A stretch of 64,000 bases of DNA from Brevundimonas sp. Leaf363 (GCF_001424025.1 NZ_LMPZ01000001.1:577983-641982), one strand, 5' to 3'; positions 43,922 through 51,885 are shown, counted from the first letter of the stretch. Translations and numbers: made by a program. The notes: generated by a model not told the origin, from the sequence alone.

Positions 43922-45373
43922 CTACTTCAGCGCCAGCGTCACCGTCTTGATGTCCACATACTCGTCGATGCCGTGGATCGAGCCCTCGCGGCCATAGCCG
44001 GACGACTTGACCCCGCCGAAGGGCGCCACGGCGGTGGAGATCAGGCCGGTGTTGACCCCGCACATCCCCGCCTCGATCCGGCGACTGACCCGCATGGCGC
44101 GGTCCAGGTCGCGGGTGAACAGGTATGACGCCAGGCCGAACTCGGACCCGTTGGCCTTGTTCAGAACCTCGTCCTCGGTGTCGAAGGCGAAGACGGGGAT
44201 CATAGGGCCGAAGGTCTCTTCCCGCCGGAACAGGGCGTCGTCCCCGCCCAGCGTCACCGTCGGCTGGAAGAAGCGGCCGCCCAGGGCGTGACGCGCCCCG
44301 CCGGTCAGGACGCGGCCACCGGCGGCCTTCACCGCCGCCAGATGCTTCTCGACCTTGTCCAGCGCCTTGTCCTCGATCAGCGGCCCGACCTCGACGCCCG
44401 GCTGGAACGCCGGGCCGACGGGGATCTTCGCCACCTCGGCGGCCAGTTTTTCGGCATAGGCTTCGGCCACCGACCGCTCGACATAGACGCGGTTGGGACA
44501 GACGCAGGTCTGCCCCGAGTTGCGGAACTTGCCCTTGATGGTCTCGGCCACCGCCAGGTCCAGATCGGCGTCGGCGAAGACGATCAGCGGCGCCGCGCCG
44601 CCCAGCTCCATCGACACGCGCTTCAGCGTGGGGGCGCAGTCCGCCGCCAGCTTGCGCCCCACCGGCGTCGAGCCGGTGAAGCTGAGTTTGCGGATCAGGG
44701 GCGAGGCGGTCAGCACCCCGCCGATGGTCGCCGCATCGCCGGTCACGATCGACAGCGCGCCTTTGGGCAGGCCCGCCTGATAGGCCAGTTCGGCCAGGGC
44801 GATGGCCGTAAATGGGGTCTGTGACGCCGGCTTGACCACGGCGGTGCAGCCCGCCGCGAAGGCCGGGCCAAGCTTCCTCGTCAGCATGGCCGCCGGGAAG
44901 TTCCACGGCGTGATCAGGGCGCACGGTCCGACGGCCTCGCGGAAGGTCAGCAGCAGGTGGCCCAGCGGGCTGTCCTGCGTTTCCCCGATCAGCCGCTCGG
45001 CCTGGCCCGCGAACCATTTCAGGAAGCCGTTGGCGTACGCGACCTCGCCCTTGGCCTCCTCGAACGGCTTGCCGTTCTCGATGGCCATCAGGGCGCCCAA
45101 GCCCTCAAGATTTTCGTCGATCAGCCCCGCCCAGTCGCGCAGGAACTGGGCCCGCTTGTGAGGATCGCTGCGAGACCAGTCGGGGAAGGCGTCGGCCGCC
45201 GCCTGGATGGCCCGCTCGGTTTCGGCGACACCCAGATCGGGAATGTAGCCGATGATCTCGCCGGTCGCCGGATCGTCCACCGCGATGCCGTTCGCCCCCG
45301 CCTGGATCGGCTCGCCCGCGATCAGGGCGTGCTGACGCAGAAGGTTGAGGCCGAGAGCGCGGGCGTCTGACAT
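43922..45373 (-). CDS. gabD: NAD(P)-dependent succinate-semialdehyde dehydrogenase
   Basis: 483 residues of the aldehyde dehydrogenase superfamily: ITPWNFPAAMLTRKLGPA, KPASQTPFTA, FTGSTPVGRKL, the general base Glu in SMELGGAAPLIVF and the catalytic Cys in NSGQTCVCPNRVYV. The CVCPNR variant and length are typical of GabD. It oxidises succinate semialdehyde to succinate in GABA breakdown. No gabT lies nearby in the window; the MHS transporter upstream may be related. Confidence 0.9.
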   Translation of the reverse strand: MSDARALGLNLLRQHALIAGEPIQAGANGIAVDDPATGEIIGYIPDLGVAETERAIQAAADAFPDWSRSDPHKRAQFLRDWAGLIDENLEGLGALMAIENGKPFEEAKGEVAYANGFLKWFAGQAERLIGETQDSPLGHLLLTFREAVGPCALITPWNFPAAMLTRKLGPAFAAGCTAVVKPASQTPFTAIALAELAYQAGLPKGALSIVTGDAATIGGVLTASPLIRKLSFTGSTPVGRKLAADCAPTLKRVSMELGGAAPLIVFADADLDLAVAETIKGKFRNSGQTCVCPNRVYVERSVAEAYAEKLAAEVAKIPVGPAFQPGVEVGPLIEDKALDKVEKHLAAVKAAGGRVLTGGARHALGGRFFQPTVTLGGDDALFRREETFGPMIPVFAFDTEDEVLNKANGSEFGLASYLFTRDLDRAMRVSRRIEAGMCGVNTGLISTAVAPFGGVKSSGYGREGSIHGIDEYVDIKTVTLALK

Positions 45374-45442
45374 GGGTGGCTCCGTTCAGGCGAAGACGGG
45401 AAGGATGTCAGCCTAACGCCGCGCACCGGCAAGGGCTGCTCG

Positions 45443-47092
45443 TCACTCGATCACGTCGAGGTCCCGGCCCTTGGTCTCCGGCAGCCAGATCAGGGTCACG
45501 ACGGCCGCGATCAGGGTGAAGCCGACCGCATACCAGAGGCCGAAGTAGATGTTCCCCGACCATGCCACCAGCGCGAAGCTGGCGGCGGGCAGCAAGCCCC
45601 CGACCCATCCGGTGCCGATGTTGTAGGGCAGGCTCATGGCCGTATAGCGGACCCGCGTGGGGAACAGCTCGACCAGGGCCGCCGCCTGGGGGCCGTAAAG
45701 GGCGCAGGCCGCCGTCATGAAGATCATCAGGATCAGGAAGCACAGCCCGAAGTTCAGCCGGGCCGGATCCGCCCTGGTCGGGTAGCCGGCCTGGGTCAGC
45801 GCGGCCTTGATGCGGGTCTCGACTTCGGCGCGGACGGCCTTGATCTGGGCGGGCGAGCGGCTCGCGGCCTCCATGGACGGCACGGCGATCGACCCGACCC
45901 GCACCAAGGCCGTCGAACCCGCCGGCGCCGCGGCGTTGGCGTAGGAGACGCCGGCGTTGGACAGCACGCTCTTGGCGATGTCGCAGGACGAGCTGAAGGC
46001 CGTCTTGCCGACGGGGTCGAACTGGACCGCGCAGGTCGCGGGATCTGCGACCACCACAACCGGCGCGCGGGCTTGCGCCTCCGCCAGCGCCGGATTGGCG
46101 GCCCGCGTCAGGGCGTGGAAGCCCGGGAAGAAGGCGACCAGGGCCAGGATCATGCCGAACAGCATCACCGGCTTGCGCCCCACCTTGTCCGACAGCCAGC
46201 CGAAGAAGACATACATGGCCGCCGACGCCAGGGTTATCAGCAGGATCAGCTGGTCGACCGTGTTGGTGTCGACCTTCAGCACCCGCTCCATGAAGAAGCG
46301 CGTGTAGAAGTAGCCCGCATACCAGACGGCGCCCTGGGCGAACATGATGCCGGCCAGGGCGATCAGCACCCAGCGGCCGTTGCGCCAGGTCAGGAACGCC
46401 TCGCGGAAGGGGGCGCGCCGCGCGCCGCCCTCGGCTTCCATCCGCGTGTAGGCCGGGCTCTCGTGCAGCTTCAGCCGGATCCACAGCGAAATGGCCAGCA
46501 GCACCGCCGAGAGCAGGAAGGGAATGCGCCAGCCCCAGGCGTCGAAGGCCTCGGCGCCCACGACGGCGCGGGTGGTCAGTATGACGGCGAGCGCTCCGAT
46601 CAGACCGAAGGCGGCGGTGGTCTGGATCCAGCCGGTCAGGAAGCCGCGCTTCTTCACCGGCGCATGCTCGGCGACATAGATGGCCGCCCCGCCGTATTCG
46701 CCGCCCAGGGCGAAGCCCTGCAGCACGCGCATGGTCAGCAGCAGGATCGGCGCGGCCATGCCGATGGCGTCATAGTCCGGCAGGACGCCGATCAGCACCG
46801 TGGCCAGCCCCATCAGGGTGATGGTCACCAGGAAGGTGGTCTTGCGCCCCGTCTTGTCGCCGAACCAGCCGAACACCAGGGCGCCCAGGGGCCTCACGAC
46901 GAAGCCGACGCCAAAGGTCAGCAGGGCCAGGATATAGGCCGTGCCTTCGCCGACATCGGCGTAGAAATGCCTGGCGATGACGGTGGTCAGCGAGCCGAAG
47001 ATGAAGAAGTCGTACCACTCGAACGCCGTTCCGGCCGCCGAGGCGCCCACGACAGTGCGAAGGTTGGGCGCTTTGGCCGTGTCCTGATCCAT
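45443..47092 (-). CDS. MFS transporter, metabolite:H+ symporter (MHS) type
   Basis: 549 residues, 12 membrane segments. ASAAGTAFEWYDFFIFG at the start and LGALVFGWFGDKTGRKTTFL are MHS-family hallmarks (ProP, ShiA, KgtP group). A loop of about 110 residues (about 330-440) between helices 8 and 9 contains CAVQFDPVGKTAF and SSCDIAKSVL; this extension occurs in a distinct subset of the family. The substrate is probably a small organic acid or osmolyte. GGAGCGAGA precedes the ATG. Same strand and 69 bp before gabD. Confidence 0.88.
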   Translation of the reverse strand: MDQDTAKAPNLRTVVGASAAGTAFEWYDFFIFGSLTTVIARHFYADVGEGTAYILALLTFGVGFVVRPLGALVFGWFGDKTGRKTTFLVTITLMGLATVLIGVLPDYDAIGMAAPILLLTMRVLQGFALGGEYGGAAIYVAEHAPVKKRGFLTGWIQTTAAFGLIGALAVILTTRAVVGAEAFDAWGWRIPFLLSAVLLAISLWIRLKLHESPAYTRMEAEGGARRAPFREAFLTWRNGRWVLIALAGIMFAQGAVWYAGYFYTRFFMERVLKVDTNTVDQLILLITLASAAMYVFFGWLSDKVGRKPVMLFGMILALVAFFPGFHALTRAANPALAEAQARAPVVVVADPATCAVQFDPVGKTAFSSSCDIAKSVLSNAGVSYANAAAPAGSTALVRVGSIAVPSMEAASRSPAQIKAVRAEVETRIKAALTQAGYPTRADPARLNFGLCFLILMIFMTAACALYGPQAAALVELFPTRVRYTAMSLPYNIGTGWVGGLLPAASFALVAWSGNIYFGLWYAVGFTLIAAVVTLIWLPETKGRDLDVIE

Positions 47093-47156
47093 CGTCTCGC
47101 TCCCGGCACCTCTGGCGGGCGCTCGAGGCGAGGCTTAGCGGGCCGGCCGCGCAACG

Positions 47157-47184
47157 AAAAGGCCCGCCGGTTCACGGCGGGCCT
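47157..47184 (-). terminator. Intrinsic terminator of the entericidin-like gene
   Basis: On the minus strand GGCCCGCC and GGCGGGCC form the stem with loop GTGAACC, followed by TTTT. It lies 30 bp after the stop of the 45-residue lipoprotein gene. Confidence 0.8.
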
Positions 47185-47213
47185 CTCGGGGCTTCGGGAG
47201 GAAGCTTTGGCGT

Positions 47214-47351
47214 TTAGCAGGGACCGCCGTCGGCGCAGGTGCTGATCGCGCTGCCGGCCGCCTGGGCGTCCTGGCCCACGCCCGCGACGGTGTTGCAGGC
47301 GGCGGTGACCAGGGCGGCGGCGGCGGAGACGATGACGAACAGCTTGCGCAT
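47214..47351 (-). CDS. Entericidin A/B-like small lipoprotein
   Basis: 45 residues: MRKLFVIVSAAAALVTAAC, with the lipobox Cys19, then NTVAGVGQDAQAAGSAIS and a tail with two further Cys. The CNTVxGxGxDxxxxG block is the entericidin signature (PF08085). Entericidins are small envelope lipoproteins, and in alphaproteobacteria they are often under general stress control. It has its own terminator (47157) and a near-consensus EcfG promoter (47377-47401) inside the end of the kinase gene. Confidence 0.88.
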   Translation of the reverse strand: MRKLFVIVSAAAALVTAACNTVAGVGQDAQAAGSAISTCADGGPC

Positions 47352-47362
47352 GGCGAAAATCC

Positions 47363-49162
47363 TTATTCGGAGGATAAACCGCGCGAGACGACGAAGGTTC
47401 CCGGCTGTTGCGGCGTCGACGCTTCGGGCGTGGCGAAGGTCATGCGGGCGATCGTGCCGCCGCCTGGCGCGCCGACAATCTCGGCCTCGCCGCGCAGCTG
47501 TTTGGCGAAGGCGCCCATGAGGGTGCGGCCGACCCCGGCGCTGACGGCTTCGTCAGGCGCGCCCGGCCCGTCGTCCTGCACCTCCAGAACGCTGGTCGCG
47601 CCATCGACCTTGAACCGGACGACCAGCTTGCCGCCCCGTTTCGCAAAGGCGTGCTTCTGGGCGTTGGTCACCGCCTCGACCAGCCACAGGGCCAGCGGCG
47701 CCAGCTTGTCAGGATCGACGATCAGGCTGTCGGCCTCGACCGCGCTTTCGACCATCCGGCCCATGCTGATGTCGCTGGCCACCAACTGGCCGACCAGTTC
47801 GGTCAGGAAGTCGCGGGCGTCCGCATGGCGGATGTCCTCGGACTGGTAGAGGGTGCGGTAGATCAGGGCCAAGGCCGAGATCCGCTGACGCGTGTCGCCC
47901 AGCGCCGCCTTGGCAGGGGCGTCGGTCAGGGCCCGCTGTTGCATCGACAGCAGGGACGAGATGATCTGCAGGTTGTTCTTCACCCGGTGATGGATCTCGC
48001 GCATCAGCGCGTCCTTCTCGGACAGGGCGTCGGTCAGGGCCTTATCGCGGGAGCCGATCGTCTCAGCCAGTTCGTCCAGCGTCTTGGCCAGGATGCGGAT
48101 TTCGGACGGGGCGTTGACCGCCTGGACCGGGCGGACGGAGAACCGGCCGCGGGCGTAGATGGCGGCGACCCGCTCCAGATAATCCAGCCAGCGGATGACG
48201 ATCCGCTCGGACAGCAGCAGCACCGCCGCGAACGCCGTCAGCCAGGCCGCCAGCGGCAGCAATAGGGCGCCGATCGGGTTCAGCCGCGCCCACGACAGCC
48301 ATCCCGGCGACGGAGCCGACAGCAAGACATAGACGTCGCGACCCGCCAGGGCGGCCCCGGCGTAGTCGCGGCGCTGGCCCGACACGTCCTTGCCCTCGAA
48401 TACGGCCGAGGCGCTGCTGCGGGCGCGCTCCACCCAGCCGGTCAGGTCGCCCTTCTTCAGATCGAACGCCACCGGGTCGGTCGCCACCAGGATGCGGCCT
48501 TCTGGGTCGGTCAGGGCGGCCTGCGCGCCTTCGGGTAGGGAGCGGTCGGCGAGGTCGGGTTGCAGGGTCGACAGCGGGATGACCGCCGCCATCGCACCGT
48601 CGAAGACGCCCAGCGGACGCTGCGCGCGAACCGCCACCAGCAGCGCCGGTCCGGCCGATGTCGTGCGGGCCGATCGGGTGATGACCACGGTCTCGCCGTT
48701 GCGCAGGCGCCGGAACCAGTCGGCCTCGCGCACCGACCCACCGCCGTTCAACGCCTCGGGCGTGGAGGCGCAGACGATGTCGCCGGTGGCGCTGACGCGG
48801 CTGAGGCCGGCATAGCCGTCCAGCCGGCGGGTCAGATCGCTGAGGCGCGCCGGGCAGAAGGGGCCGGCGGCCTCGGGGCTGAGCACCTGCAGCAGAACCT
48901 GGGCGCTGTCGATGCGGGCCCTGGTGTCGTTGGCGGTGCGTTCGGCCGCCTGCTGCAGGTCGACCCGGCGCTGTTCCGCCTGGTCGGTGAACGCCGCCTG
49001 GGTCTGCAGGATGCTGAGCACGAAGATCGGCAGCAGGGCGACGGCCATGGCCACGCCCAGCCGGAAGCGGATGCCCTGAAAGCGCTGGGTCGATGCGCGA
49101 GTGCGGGCCCGCCCCAGGCTGAGGCGCCGGCCCCAGCCTGCGAAGAGTCCCGGTGCGGCCAT
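47363..49162 (-). CDS. phyK: HisKA_2-family sensor histidine kinase, PhyK-like
   Basis: 599 residues. Helix 1 at about 32-52, a large periplasmic sensor (about 53-285) with two Cys (PFCPARL, DIVCASTP), helix 2 at about 290-320 and the kinase part: EIHHRVKNNLQIISSLLS is the HisKA_2 phosphoacceptor box, then EAVTNAQKHAFAKRGG (N-box), DDGPGAPD and VGRTLMGAFAKQL. Kinases of this class phosphorylate PhyR. It starts right after the ecfG stop (no gap), so it belongs to the nepR-ecfG operon. This makes it the likely signal input of the locus. Confidence 0.88.
   Translation of the reverse strand: MAAPGLFAGWGRRLSLGRARTRASTQRFQGIRFRLGVAMAVALLPIFVLSILQTQAAFTDQAEQRRVDLQQAAERTANDTRARIDSAQVLLQVLSPEAAGPFCPARLSDLTRRLDGYAGLSRVSATGDIVCASTPEALNGGGSVREADWFRRLRNGETVVITRSARTTSAGPALLVAVRAQRPLGVFDGAMAAVIPLSTLQPDLADRSLPEGAQAALTDPEGRILVATDPVAFDLKKGDLTGWVERARSSASAVFEGKDVSGQRRDYAGAALAGRDVYVLLSAPSPGWLSWARLNPIGALLLPLAAWLTAFAAVLLLSERIVIRWLDYLERVAAIYARGRFSVRPVQAVNAPSEIRILAKTLDELAETIGSRDKALTDALSEKDALMREIHHRVKNNLQIISSLLSMQQRALTDAPAKAALGDTRQRISALALIYRTLYQSEDIRHADARDFLTELVGQLVASDISMGRMVESAVEADSLIVDPDKLAPLALWLVEAVTNAQKHAFAKRGGKLVVRFKVDGATSVLEVQDDGPGAPDEAVSAGVGRTLMGAFAKQLRGEAEIVGAPGGGTIARMTFATPEASTPQQPGTFVVSRGLSSE
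47377..47401 (-). promoter_or_regulatory. Likely EcfG promoter of the entericidin-like gene
   Basis: On the minus strand GGAAC (47397-47401), 16 bp, GGTT (47377-47380): one mismatch in the -10 element. It lies within the last codons of phyK and 25 bp upstream of the entericidin start. Confidence 0.6.
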
Positions 49163-49771
49163 CTAGTTGTGTCGGGCGCCGCTCAGGCGGTCCGCGTCGG
49201 CCAGGATGGAGCGCATGGCGTCGCCGGCCGCGCGGCCGTCGCGGCTGTAGCCGCCCTTTTCCAGGGTCGCCAGAACCGCCTTGCGGGCGCGGCTGACGCG
49301 GCTTTTGACCGTGCCGACGGCGCAGTTGCAGATGGCCGCCGCCTCTTCGTAGGCGAAGCCGCCGGCCCCGACGAGGATCAGCGCCTCGCGCTGCTCTTCG
49401 GGCAGAGTGTTCAGCGCCTGACGCAGTTCGTCCAGGGCGACGGGCGCCTCGGGGTCGTCCACGGCCACCAGGGTGCGCTCGGCGGCCTCCTGGTCCAGCT
49501 GGGTCGAGCGCCACGAGCGGCGCTTCTCCGAATAGAACTGGTTGCGCAGGATCATGAAGGTCCAGGCCTTCATGTTGGTGCCCATCTGATAGCTGGCACG
49601 GGCGTCCCACGCCTTCATCATGGCGTCCTGCGCCAGATCGTCGGCGGCGGTCGGGTCGCCCGTCAGCGTTCGCGCGAAGGCGCGCAGGTGAGGGATCAGG
49701 GTGACCAGCTGCGTCTTGAAGCCGGCGTCGTCTGCGGAGGCCGGCTTGGGCGGCGCGCTTGAAATGCTCAC
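49163..49771 (-). CDS. ecfG: General stress ECF sigma factor EcfG (SigT)
   Basis: 202 residues. Sigma region 2: LRAFARTLTGDPTAADDLAQ, DAMMKAWDARASYQMGTNMK, AWTFMILRNQFYSEKRR; region 4: LNTLPEEQREALILVGAGGF and YEEAAAICNCAVGTVKSRVS. No zinc-type anti-sigma neighbour; instead nepR precedes it, overlapping by 4 bp, as in EcfG systems. It directs RNA polymerase to GGAAC-N16/17-CGTT promoters when NepR is titrated by phosphorylated PhyR. Confidence 0.93.
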   Translation of the reverse strand: MSISSAPPKPASADDAGFKTQLVTLIPHLRAFARTLTGDPTAADDLAQDAMMKAWDARASYQMGTNMKAWTFMILRNQFYSEKRRSWRSTQLDQEAAERTLVAVDDPEAPVALDELRQALNTLPEEQREALILVGAGGFAYEEAAAICNCAVGTVKSRVSRARKAVLATLEKGGYSRDGRAAGDAMRSILADADRLSGARHN

Positions 49772-49968
49772 GCCTTGCCGCCCGCGTTTTTCTCGTCGGC
49801 GCGGCGAAGGATGTCCAGGAACTCGTCCGGGACCGGCTCGTTCACCACCTGATCGAACATGTGGCGCAGCTTAACGCCGATCGCCTGCTGACGCAGGCGC
49901 GCTTCTTCAAGCGGCGTATCGTCCTTGCCGGACGTGGTCGGCCGCTCGGCCCCCGGTGTATTGGTCAT
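49768..49968 (-). CDS. nepR: Anti-sigma factor NepR
   Basis: 66 residues. The conserved core is IGVKLRHMFDQVVNEPVPDE followed by FLDILRRAD, the two helices that clamp EcfG or, alternatively, the sigma-like domain of PhyR. The N-terminal 25 residues are variable and probably disordered. First gene of nepR-ecfG-phyK behind an exact EcfG promoter. Confidence 0.93.
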   Translation of the reverse strand: MTNTPGAERPTTSGKDDTPLEEARLRQQAIGVKLRHMFDQVVNEPVPDEFLDILRRADEKNAGGKA

Positions 49969-50013
49969 GAGAAGAACAGCGCGCCCCTTAGCCGCTCGTA
50001 GCTACGGGCCCAA

Positions 50014-50038
50014 AACGTCATCAAGGGCGTCCGGTTCC
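50014..50038 (-). promoter_or_regulatory. EcfG promoter of nepR-ecfG-phyK
   Basis: On the minus strand GGAAC (50034-50038), 16 bp, CGTT (50014-50017), an exact consensus match 46 bp before the nepR start. It makes the operon autoregulated. Confidence 0.88.
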
Positions 50039-50078
50039 ATCCGCGAACGCAAATATGGTGAAGCTGAGCGATTTCGAT

Positions 50079-50103
50079 GGAACCCGTCGTTTTCGGCGAC
50101 GTT
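50079..50103 (+). promoter_or_regulatory. EcfG promoter of phyR
   Basis: GGAAC (50079-50083), 16 bp, CGTT (50100-50103), exact consensus, 53 bp before the phyR start. It is back to back with the nepR promoter in the 187-bp gap, 41 bp apart. Confidence 0.88.
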
Positions 50104-50155
50104 TCATGGCCTGACGCGCCGCTGCGTGAAGCGGCCGATATGTCGGGGACTATCC

Positions 50156-50950
50156 ATGAGCCTACTGGCCAGACTTGCGCCGCACCTTCCTTACGTGCGT
50201 CGTTACGCTCGCGCCCTCACCGGTGATCAGACCACCGGTGACAACTACGTCCGCGTCGCGCTGGAGGCCCTCGCCGCCGGCGAGAAGCAGCTGCCGACCG
50301 ACATGACGCCGCGCGTGGCGCTGTATCATGTGTTCCACGCCATCTGGTCCTCGACCGGCGCGCGCCTCGAGGACGCTTCGGGTCTGGAAACCGGCGACGA
50401 CGCATCGCGCCGCCTGATGCGGATCGCCCCGCGCTCGCGCCAGGCCTTCCTGCTGACCGCGCTGGAAGGCTTCACGCCTTCGGAAGCAGCCCAGATCCTG
50501 TCGGCCGATCCGCGTGACGTCGAGCGGCTGATCGCCGACGCCCAGGCCGACATCGACGCCGAACTGGCCACCGACGTCCTGATCATCGAGGACGAGGCCA
50601 TCATCTCGGCCGACATCGAAAGCCTGGTGAAGGAGTTGGGCCACCGCGTCACCGGCACCGCCACAACCCATGACGAGGCCGTCGACGCCGTCGCCCGCCA
50701 CCGCCCGGGCCTGGTCCTGGCCGACATCCAGCTGGCCGACGGCTCTTCGGGCATCGATGCGGTGAAGGACATCCTGAAGCGCATCGACGTGCCGGTGATC
50801 TTCATCACCGCCTTCCCCGAGCGCCTGCTGACCGGCGAACGCCCCGAGCCGACCTTCCTGATCACCAAGCCCTTCCAGCCGGAAACGGTGAAGGCGGCGA
50901 TCAGCCAGGCGCTGTTCTTCCACCCCTCGCGTCAGAAGGAAGCGGCCTAA
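50156..50950 (+). CDS. phyR: Response regulator PhyR (sigma-like anti-anti-sigma factor)
   Basis: 264 residues. Residues 1-130 resemble sigma regions 2 and 4 (LARLAPHLPYVRRYARALTG, RQAFLLTALEGFTPSEAAQI) without DNA-binding ability by analogy. Residues 140-255 are a receiver with DVLIIEDEAIISADIE (acidic pair), the phosphoacceptor Asp in LVLADIQLAD, Thr in FITAFPE and Lys in ITKPFQP. When phosphorylated it binds NepR and frees EcfG. ATG 50156 is chosen; the frame is open further upstream through the promoter. A strong terminator follows. Confidence 0.95.
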   Translation: MSLLARLAPHLPYVRRYARALTGDQTTGDNYVRVALEALAAGEKQLPTDMTPRVALYHVFHAIWSSTGARLEDASGLETGDDASRRLMRIAPRSRQAFLLTALEGFTPSEAAQILSADPRDVERLIADAQADIDAELATDVLIIEDEAIISADIESLVKELGHRVTGTATTHDEAVDAVARHRPGLVLADIQLADGSSGIDAVKDILKRIDVPVIFITAFPERLLTGERPEPTFLITKPFQPETVKAAISQALFFHPSRQKEAA

Positions 50951-50972
50951 CCCGCCCTTCCACCGCGCAGAC

Positions 50973-51006
50973 AAAAGGCCCCGGGAGCGATCCCGGGGCC
51001 TTTTTT
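50973..51006 (+). terminator. Intrinsic terminator of phyR
   Basis: GGCCCCGGGA and TCCCGGGGCC, loop GCGA, preceded by AAAA and followed by TTTTTT. Symmetric, so it can act in both directions, including for the convergent gene ending at 51175. Confidence 0.93.
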
Positions 51007-51174
51007 GTTTGATCCTCCGCGGTGAAGCGAAGCGAAACGGGGAGCGGGGCCACGCAGTAGGTGGCGGCGGGGGTGAAGGCGTCCACGCCGTCTCCGTTCG
51101 AAGACAGCACCGGCCTTTCGCCCCCGCTGCCGCAAACGGCGCCCATCCCCGCCCAAGAGCGGGGGGATCGAAGA

Positions 51175-51528
51175 CTAGTTCGACGGCGTGGTCGGGGCGT
51201 TGACGTTCGGGGCGTCGCCGGTGGCGACCGGGGCGGCCTGGCCGGTCGCGCTGGTCGGCGCATCGGCCGCGGGCGCGGTTGCCGCATCCCCCGAGAAGGC
51301 CGCGCTGTCGACGGCCTGGTCGCCGTCGTTGGCGTTGGTGTTCGAGAAGCCGCCCTGGCTGACGAACCACATCCCCATCAGCAGCACCGCAGCCGCGACG
51401 GCCGAGACGATCAGCAGCATCAGGATGCGCACGCCCGGACGTCCCTGGCGGACGTATTGGGCCTCGACCGGGCGGCCTTCGTGGACGGCGTCGGCGACCT
51501 TGTCGTGGGGGTTGTTGGTGTCGCTCAT
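51175..51528 (-). CDS. Small membrane protein with Ala/Pro/Thr-rich tail, stress-regulated
   Basis: 117 residues. A soluble N-terminus (MSDTNNPHDKVADAVHEGRP), one membrane helix at about 35-57 (ILMLLIVSAVAAAVLLMGMW) and a low-complexity Ala/Asp/Thr/Pro tail. No family recognised. GGAGCACGTCC precedes the ATG at 51528; the longer open frame to 51753 crosses the promoter. An exact EcfG promoter lies at 51568-51593, so it is a probable member of the general stress regulon. Confidence 0.78.
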   Translation of the reverse strand: MSDTNNPHDKVADAVHEGRPVEAQYVRQGRPGVRILMLLIVSAVAAAVLLMGMWFVSQGGFSNTNANDGDQAVDSAAFSGDAATAPAADAPTSATGQAAPVATGDAPNVNAPTTPSN

Positions 51529-51567
51529 GGACGTGCTCCGCAGCTGGCTCGATATCGTTGCCGCTGA

Positions 51568-51593
51568 AACGTCGCCGCGCCCCCCGACGTTCC
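51568..51593 (-). promoter_or_regulatory. EcfG promoter of the small membrane protein gene
   Basis: On the minus strand GGAAC (51589-51593), 17 bp, CGTT (51568-51571), exact consensus with the longer permitted spacer, 40 bp before the start at 51528. Confidence 0.82.
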
Positions 51594-51639
51594 GTCCGGC
51601 CCGGGTTCGCGTCGTGCGAGAAAACTCGCCTGCGGTGCT

Positions 51640-51664
51640 GGAACCGGTTCGATACGCCCGTGTT
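51640..51664 (+). promoter_or_regulatory. Likely EcfG promoter of a small RNA
   Basis: GGAAC (51640-51644), 16 bp, TGTT (51661-51664): one mismatch at the least conserved -10 base. It points to the plus strand, where no coding gene follows before the terminators at 51759 and 51800. Predicted transcript start near 51670. Confidence 0.6.
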
Positions 51665-51669
51665 ATCCA

Positions 51670-51785
51670 CCTGCGGAGGCGGCGACGCCCCCCCGACTTG
51701 AGACTGGCGATAGCCGGTCTGTCGCCTCCGCGCCTCATTCTCGATGATGCCACTTCCCGGGCGGGCCGAAAGGTCCGCCCTTTTT
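51670..51785 (+). ncRNA. Candidate general-stress small RNA (GsrN-like)
   Basis: About 116 nt between an EcfG-like promoter and an intrinsic terminator, with no coding potential. The predicted fold has an outer 11-bp stem GCGGAGGCG/GAC with GTCGCCTCCGC (5' arm from about 51673, 3' arm 51721-51731) and an inner 8-bp hairpin AGACTGGC-GATA-GCCGGTCT. A 5'-side single-stranded segment contains CCCCCCC (51688-51694). It ends in the GAAA-loop terminator. In Caulobacter the EcfG-dependent sRNA GsrN is of this size and uses a C-rich loop to pair with G-rich ribosome binding sites such as that of katG. The equation with GsrN is inference; I did not align it. Ends are approximate. Confidence 0.55.
51759..51785 (+). 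terminator. Intrinsic terminator of the candidate small RNA
   Basis: GGGCGGGCC and GGTCCGCCC with loop GAAA, followed by TTTTTC. A strong terminator on the plus strand with no upstream protein gene, since phyR ends at its own terminator 750 bp earlier. Confidence 0.88.
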
Positions 51786-51799
51786 CTTTGGCGGCGTCC

Positions 51800-51822
51800 G
51801 GCGGGCGGACCCGCCCTTTCTT
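51800..51822 (+). terminator. Second, tandem intrinsic terminator
   Basis: GGCGGG-CGGA-CCCGCC followed by CTTTCTTT, 15 bp after the first terminator. Tandem terminators suggest a strongly transcribed unit is being stopped before the reductase gene. Confidence 0.7.
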
Positions 51823-51885
51823 TGGGCTCGACAGCAGTGCGCAGGATGCTCATGGGTTCTCAAAAGAGACCTCAGGAGAACCGTG

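Noticed and set aside
47430..47849. Plus-strand frame antisense to the kinase
   Set aside because: Shadow of phyK; no start signals or motifs.
51670..51785. SRP (4.5S) RNA or 6S RNA as identity of the structured RNA
   Set aside because: The 4.5S GGAAGGAAGC loop sequence is absent, and the fold lacks the long 6S double arm with central bubble. The EcfG-like promoter and size fit a stress sRNA better.
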